The position numbers and the translations under genes were made by a program. Of a stretch of 64,000 nucleotides of DNA, positions 1 through 24,006 are shown piece by piece; position 1 is the first letter of the stretch; each line of letters opens with the position of its first letter. The notes beneath the pieces were generated by a model. The model saw nothing but the letters and a program-made list of their open reading frames with translations. It did no database searches and was not told the origin of the DNA. This stretch comes from Parus major (taxonomy: Eukaryota; Chordata; Aves; Passeriformes; Paridae), in assembly GCF_001522545.3 (NCBI RefSeq), contig NC_031770.1:26441134-26505133 (forward strand), given 5' to 3'.

Positions 1-312
1 ATAGAGCTGCTCTTTTGGATTCCCCCCTTTTCTGCTTTGTGGATTGTGAGTTTTCTCCTGTGTCGAAATTGACAATATTGGTGTTGACTGTTAACTGCAC
101 TGTGCAAATTCAAAGATAAGAGAATCCTCCTGGGGAGAAAATGAGAAGTTATGCATAGGATAAACAAAAGGAGGGTCATGGGATTTGTGTCTGTAAGCAT
201 CCTGTCGATGCACTTGGTTCTAGGGACCAGTTTCATTTCAGTCACATTTAAAAACAGATAAATACTTTCAGTTTCTTTGATTTAACTACATGTAGCTCTT
301 ACTTCCATACAG
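1..312 (+). other. EPAS1: EPAS1 intron 3, 3' end
   Basis: This is the tail of the intron before exon 4, and it ends in the acceptor CATACAG. It shows nothing beyond ordinary AT-rich intronic sequence. Confidence 0.85.
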
Positions 313-397
313 GTGGAACTTACTGGACATAGCATTTTTGACTTCACTCATCCATGTGACCATGAAGAAATTCGAGAGAATCTGAGTCTGAAAAATG
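313..397 (+). CDS. EPAS1: EPAS1 exon 4 (end of PAS-A)
   Basis: The exon opens in phase 0 with [20 protein letters not shown] and ends in SLKN plus one base of the next Gly codon (phase 1). It is 85 nt long and flanked by acceptor ATACAG and donor GTAATA. This is the C-terminal half of the PAS-A fold, which contributes to the dimer interface with ARNT. The [11 protein letters not shown] stretch is almost invariant in HIF alpha subunits, and the exact residues fit HIF-2alpha. This is the first EPAS1 exon in the window. Confidence 0.97.
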
Positions 398-898
398 GTA
401 ATAATGAAAATAAAAAAGTCCCTGTTCATTTTTGAAACAACTGAATTAAGTAAATGGTTATCAGCAGAGATCTGTTTGTCATGGTAAAAGGAATTTTCAT
501 TCCTACAGTAGTCATTAACTTATTCAGTGCTTTGCAGATTCATTTTGTTTTGCCAAATACTGCTTAAATATGATAGTACTAAGGAACTATTTGTTTAGTA
601 TTTTCCTTTCATCAAGTGTAGACAGGTGTAATGTAATTGTAACACTGTGGAAAGATTCATGTGCTGCAAGCTAAAACATAGGTTTAAAATGCACCAAGTC
701 CTATTTAAGTTCCACTTAAAGTTTTAGGTCTGAGCTCTACAAACTGCTCTGCAATGGTCAATGCATCTTTGATGGTCTCTGCAGGTAAATTATCTGAGAA
801 TTGGTCTGTTATTTCTCTTGAATCCTTCATGCTTATAAGTAGAAGAAATCAAGAAAGAAAATGAGAAAATTAATTTGCTTTAATTTGCCTTTATACAG
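398..898 (+). other. EPAS1: EPAS1 intron 4
   Basis: This 501-nt intron is AT-rich and ends in TTATACAG. I see no repeat element or additional exon in it. Confidence 0.9.
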
Positions 899-1017
899 GC
901 CCAGGCTTTGGAAAGAAAAGCAAAGAGGTGTCAACTGAGCGTGACTTCTTCATGAGGATGAAATGCACTGTTACCAACAGAGGCAGAACTGTTAACCTTA
1001 AGTCTGCCACATGGAAG
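899..1017 (+). CDS. EPAS1: EPAS1 exon 5 (PAS-A to PAS-B linker)
   Basis: This 119-nt exon completes the split Gly codon and reads [20 protein letters not shown], then a [18 protein letters not shown] segment, ending in phase 0. The donor is AAG|GTACAA. It covers the loop after PAS-A and the start of the next beta-rich segment. The [20 protein letters not shown] block is a strongly conserved HIF-alpha signature. The intron downstream is only 101 nt. Confidence 0.97.
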
Positions 1018-13966
<12,949 letters not shown>

Positions 13967-14114
13967 TGTGTACAAAAGGTCAAGTAGTGACAGGCCAGTA
14001 CCGTATGCTTGCCAAGCACGGGGGATATGTATGGCTGGAGACCCAAGGAACGGTGATTTACAATACCCGAAACCTGCAGCCCCAGTGCATTGTCTGCGTC
14101 AACTACGTGCTGAG
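13967..14114 (+). CDS. EPAS1: EPAS1 exon 8 (end of PAS-B and PAC)
   Basis: This 148-nt exon enters in phase 1 and reads [20 protein letters not shown], then [20 protein letters not shown] and IVCVNYVL plus two bases of Ser. It forms the last strands of PAS-B and the PAC motif. [16 protein letters not shown] is a HIF hallmark. The donor is CTGAG|GTGGGT. A perfect 8-bp inverted repeat lies 17 nt downstream of the donor. Confidence 0.97.
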
Positions 14115-14874
14115 GTGGGTACAGGGGACACACCAGCATTCACATGTGCATTCACATGCTGGTGAAATGCAATATTTGGAGGAGCTTTTTAAGGGTCTAT
14201 TTATTCAACACTGTTGTTCCAAAATCAGTTTAGTCATGTTTGCTCAGTCTTGTTTACTGATATTAGACATGGATAAAAAATGTGGCATGCCTGTTCCCAT
14301 ACATGCTGTCGAAATACACCACAGCCTTTCTCCTCTGCAGAGTGGCTGCTGTTCTCATACAACAGAACATAAGGTCTGCTTATAAGACTGTATTGTGTAA
14401 CACAACTGCTAACGTGTTTTGTTTTTCTAATGCCGTGACCAAGAGATAAAACTAAGTAGTAACTGTATCGTATGTTGCTAGGAGAAGTTATTTACAGCCT
14501 TAAAAATCAGGACCAATCACAAGGTTTGCCTTCATTTGGCAAAACTCAAGTTTTTTTGGTCCTAGTTGGGGCCAAAATAGGAAATAGTTATTTGAGTGAT
14601 AGTCTGGGTCATTATAGCCTTGACTACATCCCTTTAAAAAGCAGAGCAACAAAGCCCTGAGTATTCCCACAGAAGTCCTGACCACACTCTCTGCGTCATC
14701 CGAAATGGTGGTGCTCAGCAACGCTGGAACTGTGCCTTGCCTGTCAAGAGCCTGGCACGCAACTGAGAGGCCAAAATTCTCCTATAGCCCCAGCTTCAGA
14801 GAGTTTGTACTGCCTACTTTACCCACATCTTTCATCTTTATGGTACAAACTGCCTAAAACCTATTCTCTCATAG
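14115..14874 (+). other. EPAS1: EPAS1 intron 8
   Basis: This 760-nt intron has a short potential hairpin near its 5' end and ends in TCTCATAG. I see no other feature in it. Confidence 0.9.
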
Positions 14875-15083
14875 TGAAATTGAGAAGAACGATGTTATGT
14901 TCTCCATGGACCAAACAGAATCACTCTTCAAGCCTCACCTGCTAACGATGAACACTGCCTCTGACAGCAGCATCCCTGCAACAGAGAAGAGTGACTTCTT
15001 GTTTACTAAGCTAAAGGAAGAACCAGAGGAACTTGCTCAGCTGGCACCAACACCTGGTGATGCCATTATTTCCCTGGATTTTG
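14875..15083 (+). CDS. EPAS1: EPAS1 exon 9 (N-terminal oxygen-dependent degradation motif)
   Basis: This 209-nt exon reads [20 protein letters not shown] and continues to [14 protein letters not shown] followed by [14 protein letters not shown]. The LAP proline codon is at 15047-15049 and corresponds to human Pro405, the first prolyl-hydroxylase (PHD/EGLN) target that creates a VHL docking site. The motif is intact. The segment between HLLTMNT and EKSDFLF is divergent from mammals, as expected for the disordered region. The exon enters in phase 2 and leaves in phase 1. Its donor, G|GTTAGT, is acceptable. Confidence 0.97.
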
Positions 15084-15402
15084 GTTAGTATTTGTATAAA
15101 TTATTTTTGTGCAACAAAGAACCACATGTGAACCTACATTTAGAAACTTAATAGACAAGGTCTATTTGCTGTGTGTACAAATTGGGAGTAATGGCTAAAA
15201 GAGCCCACATGCTCACACCAGTGGAAAATTTCTGTGAATGAGAATCAGGCTTTCTTGCTGACTAAATAATGTGCATTAAGTCTATGCCAACTTATTGTCA
15301 TGGCAACTAGGAGCAGTGTTTACTTTTAATGAATAGCTGCAGTTATATCATAACACTGCACCAGCTAAAAATATTCATTAATATTGTTCAATTCCTATCC
15401 AG
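15084..15402 (+). other. EPAS1: EPAS1 intron 9
   Basis: This short 319-nt intron ends in TTCCTATCCAG. No element was seen in it. Confidence 0.9.
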
Positions 15403-15590
15403 GAACACAGAAATTTGAGGAAGCCCCTGCCTTCACCAGTGCTGTTTTGACACCAAACAAAACATGGCCAGTGGAAGTGAAAAGCCACCCTGCTCAAGGT
15501 GAAACACTGACGATACCATCCTTTACAATGCCTCAGATTGCACCTGGCAGCAGTACTCCAAGTGCAAGCAGCAACAGTAGTTGCTCCACG
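15403..15590 (+). CDS. EPAS1: EPAS1 exon 10 (ODD domain, variable part)
   Basis: This 188-nt exon reads GTQKFEEAPAFTSAVLTPNK, then TWPVEVKSHPAQGETLTIPS and FTMPQIAPGSSTPSASSNSS followed by CST, ending in phase 0. It is the Ser/Thr/Pro-rich disordered stretch between the two degradation motifs. It is the least conserved part of the ODD and can be aligned to human mainly through NFEE/KFEE and the Ser-rich SCST end. The donor is ACG|GTAAGA. Confidence 0.94.
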
Positions 15591-16445
15591 GTAAGAAGAG
15601 CTTAAAAACATTTAAAAGCATGTTACGTTTTGTATGCAAATCCCATCAATAGATGTAGACAACATTTTTGTGTTGGCAGTCCTGTCTCACTGCTTATTTA
15701 GCAAGGCCTAGAGTATCTCTAGCCTTCCTGTACTGCATCATCCCTTAAGAATTAGCAGCAAAACTATCAAATGGGAGCAATATCCTGGCTTCAGACTGCA
15801 GTCCTCATTGTCTCCCAGCTGTCCCTTAGTAATTACTGTAACATACAAAACCATTAGTAGGAGAACATGCTACCACCTTTCATGGATGTAGCCTTATCTA
15901 AAAAGCCAATGTAAAATTGTGTGGCCACTGGGATCATTACCCCAGACCCATCCTCCTTCTGTTAAGTAGAAGCTGTAGCTTTTAGAAAGCTTAGCCAAGT
16001 CAGGCTTTTGAGAGCAGCTCTGTGGAGTTTCCCACTGAAGAAATGAAAATGCTTCCATGGCACTGCCTTCAAGAGCTGGAACCAGAGGGCATCCAGTCTT
16101 AAGAAAAGCATGGAGGTATTGTTAAGCATCTTCTTTCTTGACAAAAGTATTTAATGGTGTACATTTCTTGTTCCTGGTCTAAGTTGCCAAAAAACATCTA
16201 AAATAAGATGACAGCTAGGTTCCTGTAATGGGTGCTTATGTTTTGTACTGACAATCTTGTGTCAGAGAAAAGCTTCTGATAGAAGTGGACAGTTTTGGGT
16301 GCTGAGCACACTAAATATACCATCTTCCCATTCACTTTTCATAGGAAAGATCTGTTACTGAGTAACAGCATGGTGTAAATGACACGATGCTCAGCCAGAA
16401 CTGTGGTTGTCTTCCTGGTTATAACAAATGGTTATTTCCATGCAG
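15591..16445 (+). other. EPAS1: EPAS1 intron 10
   Basis: This 855-nt intron ends in TTCCATGCAG. It holds no recognisable repeat or additional exon. Confidence 0.9.
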
Positions 16446-16556
16446 CCCAGCAGCCCAGGAGATTATTACACTTCTGTGGATGAAGATCTTAAGATCGAGG
16501 TGATTGAAAAACTTTTTGCCATGGACACAGAATCAAAAAGTCAGTGCACCTCCCAG
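16446..16556 (+). CDS. EPAS1: EPAS1 exon 11
   Basis: This 111-nt exon is symmetrical (phase 0 at both ends) and reads [20 protein letters not shown] followed by [17 protein letters not shown]. The EDYYTSLD and [16 protein letters not shown] elements lie just before the C-terminal degradation motif and belong to the N-terminal transactivation domain region. Skipping it would keep the frame. The donor is CAG|GTAATG. Confidence 0.96.
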
Positions 16557-18226
16557 GTAATGAACTTTCTCTTCCAAAAGCCACCAACATCAGTCCTGCT
16601 AGTACACAGTACAGCTGCATGTTGTGTATTCAGATATTGGGATACAGCATTTAAACTGCATTTGCATGTGCACACCAGATCTCTGATGCACATTAACTAA
16701 ACAGTGCGCTTCCAAAAGCTGCCAGGTCAATCTCTGTCCCTGACTCTCTGAAACACAAGGTTTGGAGTGTCACTGTGGTGCAGTGCTAAGAAGAAAGGAT
16801 CACCAGAGAGCTTTCAAAATTTGGAGGCTTCTGTTGATTGGATAAGGAGTATAAGCAACAGCAATTTGTTTTTAAATCCAGCCAAATGACTAATGAATAA
16901 ACATCCTTTCTAGAACAAAATATAAACAAACCAATTCTTGCAAAACAACCAAATGAGAGAGGAATGCCCCTCATAGCACATATGTCCTTTAACTACAAAA
17001 TGAAAACTCATTTTAGATATATGCTTCCTCTTTTGCCTCTCAGGGGTTTTCAGAGACAGTTGAAAATTACATGCACATAAAGTAACACAGTCTCAATCTT
17101 CTGCATTCTAATAATGATGTAAGTGTAGAAATTTCCCTTGTAAATGAATAAACCCACTATTATTACAGCAAGTGAGCTAGTGAATAAAAGGTATGGGCCT
17201 GATTCAGCGTACTTAACTTTAGATACTTGAAATGCCTTTGTGAAGAGCTTATACTTCATAGTTGAGAGAAAGGAATAGGCACTGCTGATTGGTAGTGCAG
17301 ACCTCACACACATCTCTATCTATTAATCCTACAGAAAGTTTGGGGTGTTGGGGCCCAAATTAGGTACTTCAGTTTGCCAACACAGTTTGGAGGCTTAGGT
17401 AGGCTGTAATCCATATTCTGAAGAAATTTTGTCTAACTCTGGACATAGAAATGAAAGCAAGGGTGGACAGATAGGAGACAAGTGTGGAGGCAGGATGAAA
17501 GTCACTGCAAGACATTATATGTCCAAACTTCAGTATTGTCAGATTCAGCATCTGCTTGCACAGGTGTGTCCCACCACATCAGCTGCTTTGGTGGAAAAAA
17601 ATGAGTATTATAAAAGTGCTGGCAGGAGTGTTATGATTTGACTGGGTGGGCCAGTGTTGATTATCCCCTCTGTTCAGCTCTGGTCAAATGCCAAGAGAAG
17701 CGAGTGTGGGTATGGCTAGTCCTCCAGGGGAAGAAAGAATACAATTAAAGTGTGGTAGTGTCCTTCTGGCTAAATTTTTTCAACCCTCGCATTTTTAGAC
17801 ATCTTTTTTCATGCAGCTGGATTGTGAGAAAGCTGTGTTTTTTATTTTAACATGAAAAGGCCTGAGGTTGAACTACATGCCACATGTTGTAGAGTCTTGG
17901 CAGACAAGTTATTCAAAGCTTAGTGAAACATCATCTTCAGATCACAGTGATGCTGGAGGCTGCAAACAAGCTGCTTTAACAAATACTGCTCCTCTGAGAG
18001 TTTTTTTCCTTCAGTTTGTTATCCTAATTTTTCTACTGATGATATGATGAACATGTATGCTAGCATAGAAACAAGACATCTTTAAACAGGACCTGACCAG
18101 TTTCATTAGGTAAATGTGGCACACTGATTTTTCAGCTTTGCATCTATTATTATTCCACATCACAGTAACTGCCACAACTATTACTAACTTATAGTTTCTT
18201 TATGAACTTACTTTATCTTTGCACAG
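16557..18226 (+). other. EPAS1: EPAS1 intron 11
   Basis: This intron of about 1.7 kb ends in CTTTGCACAG. No transposable element or extra exon could be recognised in it. Confidence 0.88.
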
Positions 18227-18711
18227 ACTGACTTTAATGAACTGGATCTTGAAACCTTGGCTCCTTACATTCCTATGGATGGAGAAGATTTCCAGCTCAG
18301 TCCCATCTGCCAAGAAGAACGTCCTCTCTCTGAAAGTGCACAAAATACCCAGCAGAGTCTAAGTAGCATGACTACCATCTTCCAGCCCCTTGCTCCTACT
18401 TCACAGAATCAGTTCCTCCCAGAGAAATATTGCCCACAGCTATCAAATGAAAAAATTAACTCTTGTCATGGGTCTCTGTCATCGGTGTTCTTCAACAATA
18501 TGAGTAGGTCATCACTGCCACCATACCATGACCAAGCCAGCACTCCCCTGTCTTCAATGGGAGGAAGACCAAACACCCAGTGGCCACCTGATCCCCCATT
18601 AGAATATGTTCCTGCAAAATGGAGACTCATGGATAAATACTCAGGATCCCTATCAAGTTCCCCCTCAGGCCCACCAATAACTTCTCAGAGGGTGCCCATA
18701 TATAAAAAAAG
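18227..18711 (+). CDS. EPAS1: EPAS1 exon 12 (C-terminal degradation motif and NTAD)
   Basis: At 485 nt this is the largest coding exon. It begins TDFNELDLETLAPYIPMDGE, then DFQLSPIC. The LAP proline codon is at 18263-18265 and corresponds to human Pro531, the main hydroxylation and VHL-binding site. The motif is intact. Downstream come MTTIFQPLAPTSQNQFLPEK, QASTPLSSMGGRPNTQWPPD and a divergent tail ending YKK plus two bases of Arg. The QASTPLSSMGGR.NTQWPPDPPL block matches mammals closely, while the flanks are fast-evolving. The donor AAAAG|GTATGT runs straight into a TA-rich tract. Confidence 0.97.
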
Positions 18712-18713
18712 GT

Positions 18714-18765
18714 ATGTAACTAACTATGTATATATAATATATATAATATAACTATGTATATTTTA
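18714..18765. repeat. TA-rich imperfect direct/inverted repeat after exon 12 donor
   Basis: The tract consists of runs of TATATAAT flanked on both sides by the 12-mer AACTATGTATAT. It lies immediately downstream of the exon 12 splice donor and could fold on itself in the pre-mRNA. It is probably a length-variable microsatellite. Confidence 0.8.
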
Positions 18766-19104
18766 CCCAGAAAATATTTTGGGAAATGAGAAGGGTCATA
18801 ATCTTGAAAATTAATTTTTCTCAATTCAGCTGAAACAGTTTGTTGTGATAAGCATCAGACTGCAGCTCTGGGGAAATTAATGTGGTGCTGTCCCAGTGAC
18901 AGTGAGTCTGGAGGAAGCAGAAGTGGGCTAATTTTTCATTGCCTATTAGGATACTCAAATGAATTTCCTGCTGGTCTGGTTAAAATTACACCAGTAATTT
19001 TGCAAAGCATACTTGACTTCAGGCAATTTAAGAACAGTACCAAAAAGACTTACTGGCCCAGAGAAGCAGGGACACACATGTACTTTCTTACCTTCTATGT
19101 ATAT

Positions 19105-19166
19105 TGTCCACTGGCAAGTCTCAGACACCTTAAATGTCTTTAAATGAAAGAAGAATCTGTATAAAT
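19105..19166 (+). repeat. 62-bp exact direct repeat, copy 1
   Basis: The copy starts TGTCCACTGGCAAGTCTCAG and ends GAAGAATCTGTATAAAT. It is identical base for base to the segment at 19765-19826. The flanks on both sides are unrelated, so the boundaries are sharp. It is not a transposon I recognise. Confidence 0.97.
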
Positions 19167-19764
19167 GTATGCACAACAGAAAATGGGGGAGAGAAAGGAA
19201 TGAAAGTACATTATTGCTGGCATATGTAAATACTACAGCCAAGACTTAAATTGCAGGCTCTTTTTCTACAACCTGTTTACTTTCTTACACAGGTGAACAG
19301 TATATGATGAGATGTAGATCAGAGGGTGCAGTCCTAGAAGTTTTCATAGCTAGAAGATTCTCTGTAGCTCTTGAGTTATCAATGTTGCTCACACTGACAT
19401 ATTCAAAAAGTACACAAAATAGCAATGGTCACTTTAAAACATGAAGATCTGCAGTTTGCTTTTCGGGATTTCTTGTTGGCAGAAATACCAGTGTCTGAAT
19501 ATGCATCTGGAAAGAAAAGGTTTGTCCCCAGTCAGACCTTGTGGGTCATACTCGGCATGTAAATTGAGGGGCCATGCATGGGTCTCAAATCCCATTCTTA
19601 AGAATTACATTACTTTTTTTCCACACAATTTTTTTGTCTGCCTGGAGATCCCTAGAGGCTGTTAATGCTCAATGTTTGTAAGTCTTTGATCCCAAACATC
19701 AAAAGTTTCTAAAGATGGTGGGATGACTAATAAAAGGAAATAAAAACATTTGAGGTTTGAGATC

Positions 19765-19826
19765 TGTCCACTGGCAAGTCTCAGACACCTTAAATGTCTT
19801 TAAATGAAAGAAGAATCTGTATAAAT
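19765..19826 (+). repeat. 62-bp exact direct repeat, copy 2
   Basis: This is the second identical copy, exactly 660 bp downstream of the first. It lies close enough to the exon 13 acceptor to overlap the region where a branch point or splicing enhancer may sit. The absence of any mismatch implies a recent event or an assembly effect. Confidence 0.97.
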
Positions 19827-19883
19827 AAACCAGAGGATTTTGATTTGCCTTCCTGTGCACATACAAAGATCTACTCTCCACAG

Positions 19884-20007
19884 GCCCCTGGATGCTTTTG
19901 GACAACGAGGCATAGATGTAAACCCAGCAAGACTTGCTTTGTCTAACAGTTTGAAACTGAAGCGACAGTTGGATTATGAAGAACAAACCCTGCAACAGCT
20001 GAGTGGG
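19884..20007 (+). CDS. EPAS1: EPAS1 exon 13 (nuclear-localisation region)
   Basis: This 124-nt exon completes the Arg codon and reads PLDAFGQRGIDVNPARLALS, then NSLKLKRQLDYEEQTLQQLS and a Gly, ending in phase 0. The basic KLKRQL element matches the C-terminal nuclear-localisation region of HIF-2alpha (human ALSNKLKLKRQLEYEEQ). The acceptor CTCCACAG is good. The donor is GGG|GTAATC. The next intron is only 89 nt. Confidence 0.96.
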
Positions 20008-20096
20008 GTAATCATAAGAAATGCATCCCCTTCACAACTTTGGACTCACCATGGTCATCAGTGTAATTCTTTGTTTTGCTTCCCTTCTCATTCCAG
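20008..20096 (+). other. EPAS1: EPAS1 intron 13, very short (89 nt)
   Basis: This minimal intron runs from GTAATC to CTCATTCCAG. It has no in-frame stop when read on from exon 13. Its length is not a multiple of three, so retention would shift exon 14 and end at TAA 20128-20130. Confidence 0.92.
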
Positions 20097-20214
20097 GGAG
20101 ATCCATCTGTCATTAACCCATCTCACTTAATGTGGAAGAGAATTAAATTTCTCAAGGGGGAAAACTGTTCCTTGATTACAGAAAAGAAGTCTCTCAGCAC
20201 AAGTGTTCTTACTG
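20097..20214 (+). CDS. EPAS1: EPAS1 exon 14
   Basis: This 118-nt exon reads GDPSVINPSHLMWKRIKFLK, then GENCSLITEKKSLSTSVLT plus one base (phase 1). The SHLMWKR.K.L core matches HIF-2alpha and HIF-1alpha and completes the basic nuclear-localisation region. The remainder, between this core and the CTAD, is loosely conserved. The donor is G|GTAAGA. Confidence 0.95.
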
Positions 20215-20748
20215 GTAAGACAAAAGAAAGTGGTTTTGCAATATAACAAATTGAAACATCGTTTTAAGACAGGTTGAATAGAGGAAAAAAGCTCTTTCAA
20301 AAGGAAATGTAAATAAGCTCTGTAAATATTACACTAAGTTAAAATTAAAGATCAAGTTGTATCACTAAGAGCTGAACAATTTAAAGGTGCATTTGATAAG
20401 TACCATTTAGCTGGTTTCATGTATGTCCACACACTTCCTTCGGAGGGAACAGAAATCAGCTTAATGGAGCTGTGTGTACCTCCTGCTGGCCCAAGGTGTG
20501 ACTATCTCAGAGCTGGAACAGATACTGTTCCTCTACAACACTGTGTTTCCTTACACAAGCATATCTTGACTGCAGTACTACTGCTAGAGCTGGGGCTGTT
20601 TCTAGACTTCCTTAGTGATAAGATGCAGATTTGCCTATGCTGTAACATCATCACATCGAGGTTCACTTTGCTTTGGATCAGTATTATCTACTATAATTAT
20701 TACACTGGCTCCATTTAACTTTTTATTTTCCTACTATTTAAATAACAG
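20215..20748 (+). other. EPAS1: EPAS1 intron 14
   Basis: This 534-nt intron ends in AAATAACAG, a purine-rich acceptor whose pyrimidine tract lies about 20 nt upstream. No repeat was recognised in it. Confidence 0.9.
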
Positions 20749-20937
20749 ATGAATTTTTCTGTAACTCAAGAGGTCTGAGCCAGCCAATGAATCAACTGCA
20801 GCAACAGCAGCAGCAGCAGCAGCATCAACTCACCTGTGACAGTCCAGGTGAAAATTTGAAAGCAGGAGCGTTTCCCCCTCTGTTTTACAGTTCCCATTGT
20901 CAGGACTACAGTGTCCAGCCAGCTCATAAAGCATCAG
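20749..20937 (+). CDS. EPAS1: EPAS1 exon 15 with polyglutamine run
   Basis: This 189-nt exon reads EFFCNSRGLSQPMNQL, then eight Gln codons at 20799-20822 (CAG CAA followed by six CAG), HQLTCDSPGENLKAGAFPPL and FYSSHCQDYSVQPAHKAS plus one base. SPGEN, FPP and QDYS..AHK.SG anchor it to the human exon 15 sequence [20 protein letters not shown]. Human has a Pro/Leu-rich stretch where the glutamines lie, as I recall it. The run sits in the flexible region just before the CTAD. It enters in phase 1 and leaves in phase 1, with donor G|GTAAGA. Confidence 0.95.
20799..20822 (+). repeat. EPAS1: CAG/CAA microsatellite encoding Gln8
   Basis: Eight consecutive Gln codons, six of them pure CAG, lie in EPAS1 exon 15. 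A leading CTG CAG CAA and a trailing CAT CAA flank the pure run. Such a tract is expected to vary in length between individuals or species. Confidence 0.97.
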
Positions 20938-21815
<878 letters not shown>

Positions 21816-22121
21816 GCGATCCCACAATGTTCCGTGGCCTATACTGTTCAAAACAGCTTCAGTTTTTAAATATATTTTTGCAAGTAGACAATTTCTAATA
21901 CCAGTACACTTTTACAGGATTTTACTTAGATATTGAACCTGTCCACATTACCAAATAGTGGCCTTTGAAGTTACTCACTTTATTATTCATATTAAAAAAA
22001 ATACATCTACTGTATTTTCTCTATTGCAATTAAAATGGTGTTTAGAGAGTTTGATTACCCTCCCCTTATCTCATTACCTGTAATTTATATTCTGAATGTT
22101 TTTCTTTCGTAATTTCATGCT

Positions 22122-22127
22122 AATAAA
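22122..22127 (+). terminator. EPAS1: Proximal polyadenylation signal AATAAA
   Basis: A canonical hexamer about 310 nt after the EPAS1 stop, in GCTAATAAAAAGC. Use of it would give a short 3' UTR without the downstream AU-rich elements. Confidence 0.5.
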
Positions 22128-23137
22128 AAGCTGTGGTATAAATGCCTCATCATGTGATACTTTGGCTGCAGTACTGCAAATATATGTTTTTATTGCCAAA
22201 GATGAATGAAAAAAATTTGATCTCCAACCACAGTTTTCTGTTGATCTGCCAAATTAAAATCCTTTGAGTCTTTCTGTTTTCCAGCATTTATTTTATTGTA
22301 ACCTTAATAACTTCTGGAAAAGCATACTAAGGAAAAATCCCAGCTTTCTGCCTCCCATCCCTTTCCTTCATTTTTATACACTTCATCGAAAGAAATGTGA
22401 ATGGTGAAATTCAATGTTTGTGGGTATCTGTGAAAGTTGCACGTTTTAAGCATTTTTTCCTCAGAAGCAAGACACATTCTCAGCTGCCTTAACCTGGCTT
22501 AGCTCTACAGCCAAGGGAGTCCTACAGATTTGCCCCAGTGGAGGATTTTAGGCCTGTGTTTGCGTTGAGGTTTCTTGTTTTGTTCTTTGTTGCTGCCTTT
22601 ATTTTTTACACAAAACAGATTTTTTTTTTTAATTATTATCTCTCTCTGGGTCAGTTGTTAATCATCTCTTGGTACTTTTGCTATTTCTGTGACACAACTA
22701 CTTTAAGAGCTGTTTCTGCTATAAATTTGTAGTATTTGTTATGATGTTGCTGATATTTCAGGAATCAGAGCAGTGGCCAGTACTAACACCTGATTAATGT
22801 TACCCATTTTCATTTAATATGCTAGCTAGCAATATAATTGCAATATTGAATCAACAAGTAGTATTTCCCAGTGTATTAGTCTAACTCAGTTACAGTTAGA
22901 CAAAAAGAATTAGGGATTGCATAGCGAGATGAATAGCCAGCAGGGAGGTCTCTCGTTTTTACTCGCCTTACATTAATCAGTAGCTAAAAAGTCATTAAAA
23001 GGCAGCCAGACATTTTAAGAGCTCCTTTCCAACCATCATTAATTGTTATGCACATATTTGAAAAACAGGGCTTTGAATGCTTTCAAAGGGTTTTGAAAGT
23101 TTAAATTACAACATCTCTAAACAGCAAAAAGTATTAC

Positions 23138-23143
23138 AATAAA
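23138..23143 (+). terminator. EPAS1: Middle polyadenylation signal AATAAA
   Basis: A canonical hexamer in TTACAATAAAAGGC within the UTR. No strong GU-rich downstream element is evident, so its use is uncertain. Confidence 0.3.
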
Positions 23144-24006
23144 AGGCAGGTGAGAAGTTCTGACTTTAAAATACATACAGAGTTAAATCAGTGTTGGGAT
23201 CCATCTTGTTTCTTCCACTGGTATAAATCACTGTAGATTCGCTGAAGAAAATGAAACAGTGGCACAGGTAAAAGGTAAAAATCTGGCCCAGAAACTTAGA
23301 ACAAAAATATATTTTTAAGACTTCTGAGTCTGCTGAAGCCTGGTGCATAAAATTGCTTTATATCATGCACTGACACTTGCATAGAGAGAGCCTTGGGTTC
23401 GTAGAGCACTTCAGAGTTCGCTGTGTTAAGCAAGTTTTAACCACACATATAGCTAGAAAAGATAAAAACCTTTTGTTATGGGTACATGATGTAAAAAAAT
23501 ATACTCCCTATTGTAGGCAGTCTTTCAAGAGTTCATTACCAAAAATAACCTACTCATAAAGTGAAGTTACTATTATGTGAAAAAATTATTTTAAGTATCA
23601 ACATCTGGTGAAAACTGGCCATCCAGATTTGACAAATTTGCAGTGGCACAGACTTAAGGCTTCAAGGATTAAAGACACTTGAATACTGCTCTTCTGTTTC
23701 TTATTTGTGTAGTTTCAGCATTAAAAATGTTATCCCCTAACAGTTTACTAAAACACTCTGAAAAAATATACCATGTCTTAATATTAATCATACTTTTTAT
23801 CATAATTATTTCATAATCTATATTGCTGAATTCTTAATGACAATATTATAACTGTATGGGAACTTTAACTTGATAAGGAAATGTATTTTGACACTGATAC
23901 CTTATTAAAGTATACTGATCCTAAATTCTTTGTGACTCATTTGCTATGAATTTGTTATTTGTTGTATCATTGTAAAACAAAAGTATTTATTAAATTATTT
24001 ATAGAA

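Larger units (their letters stand above)
18712..19883 (+). other. EPAS1: EPAS1 intron 12
   Basis: This 1,172-nt intron has a TA-rich imperfect repeat at its 5' end and two exact copies of a 62-bp sequence. The second copy ends 57 bp before the acceptor CTCTCCACAG. Confidence 0.9.
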
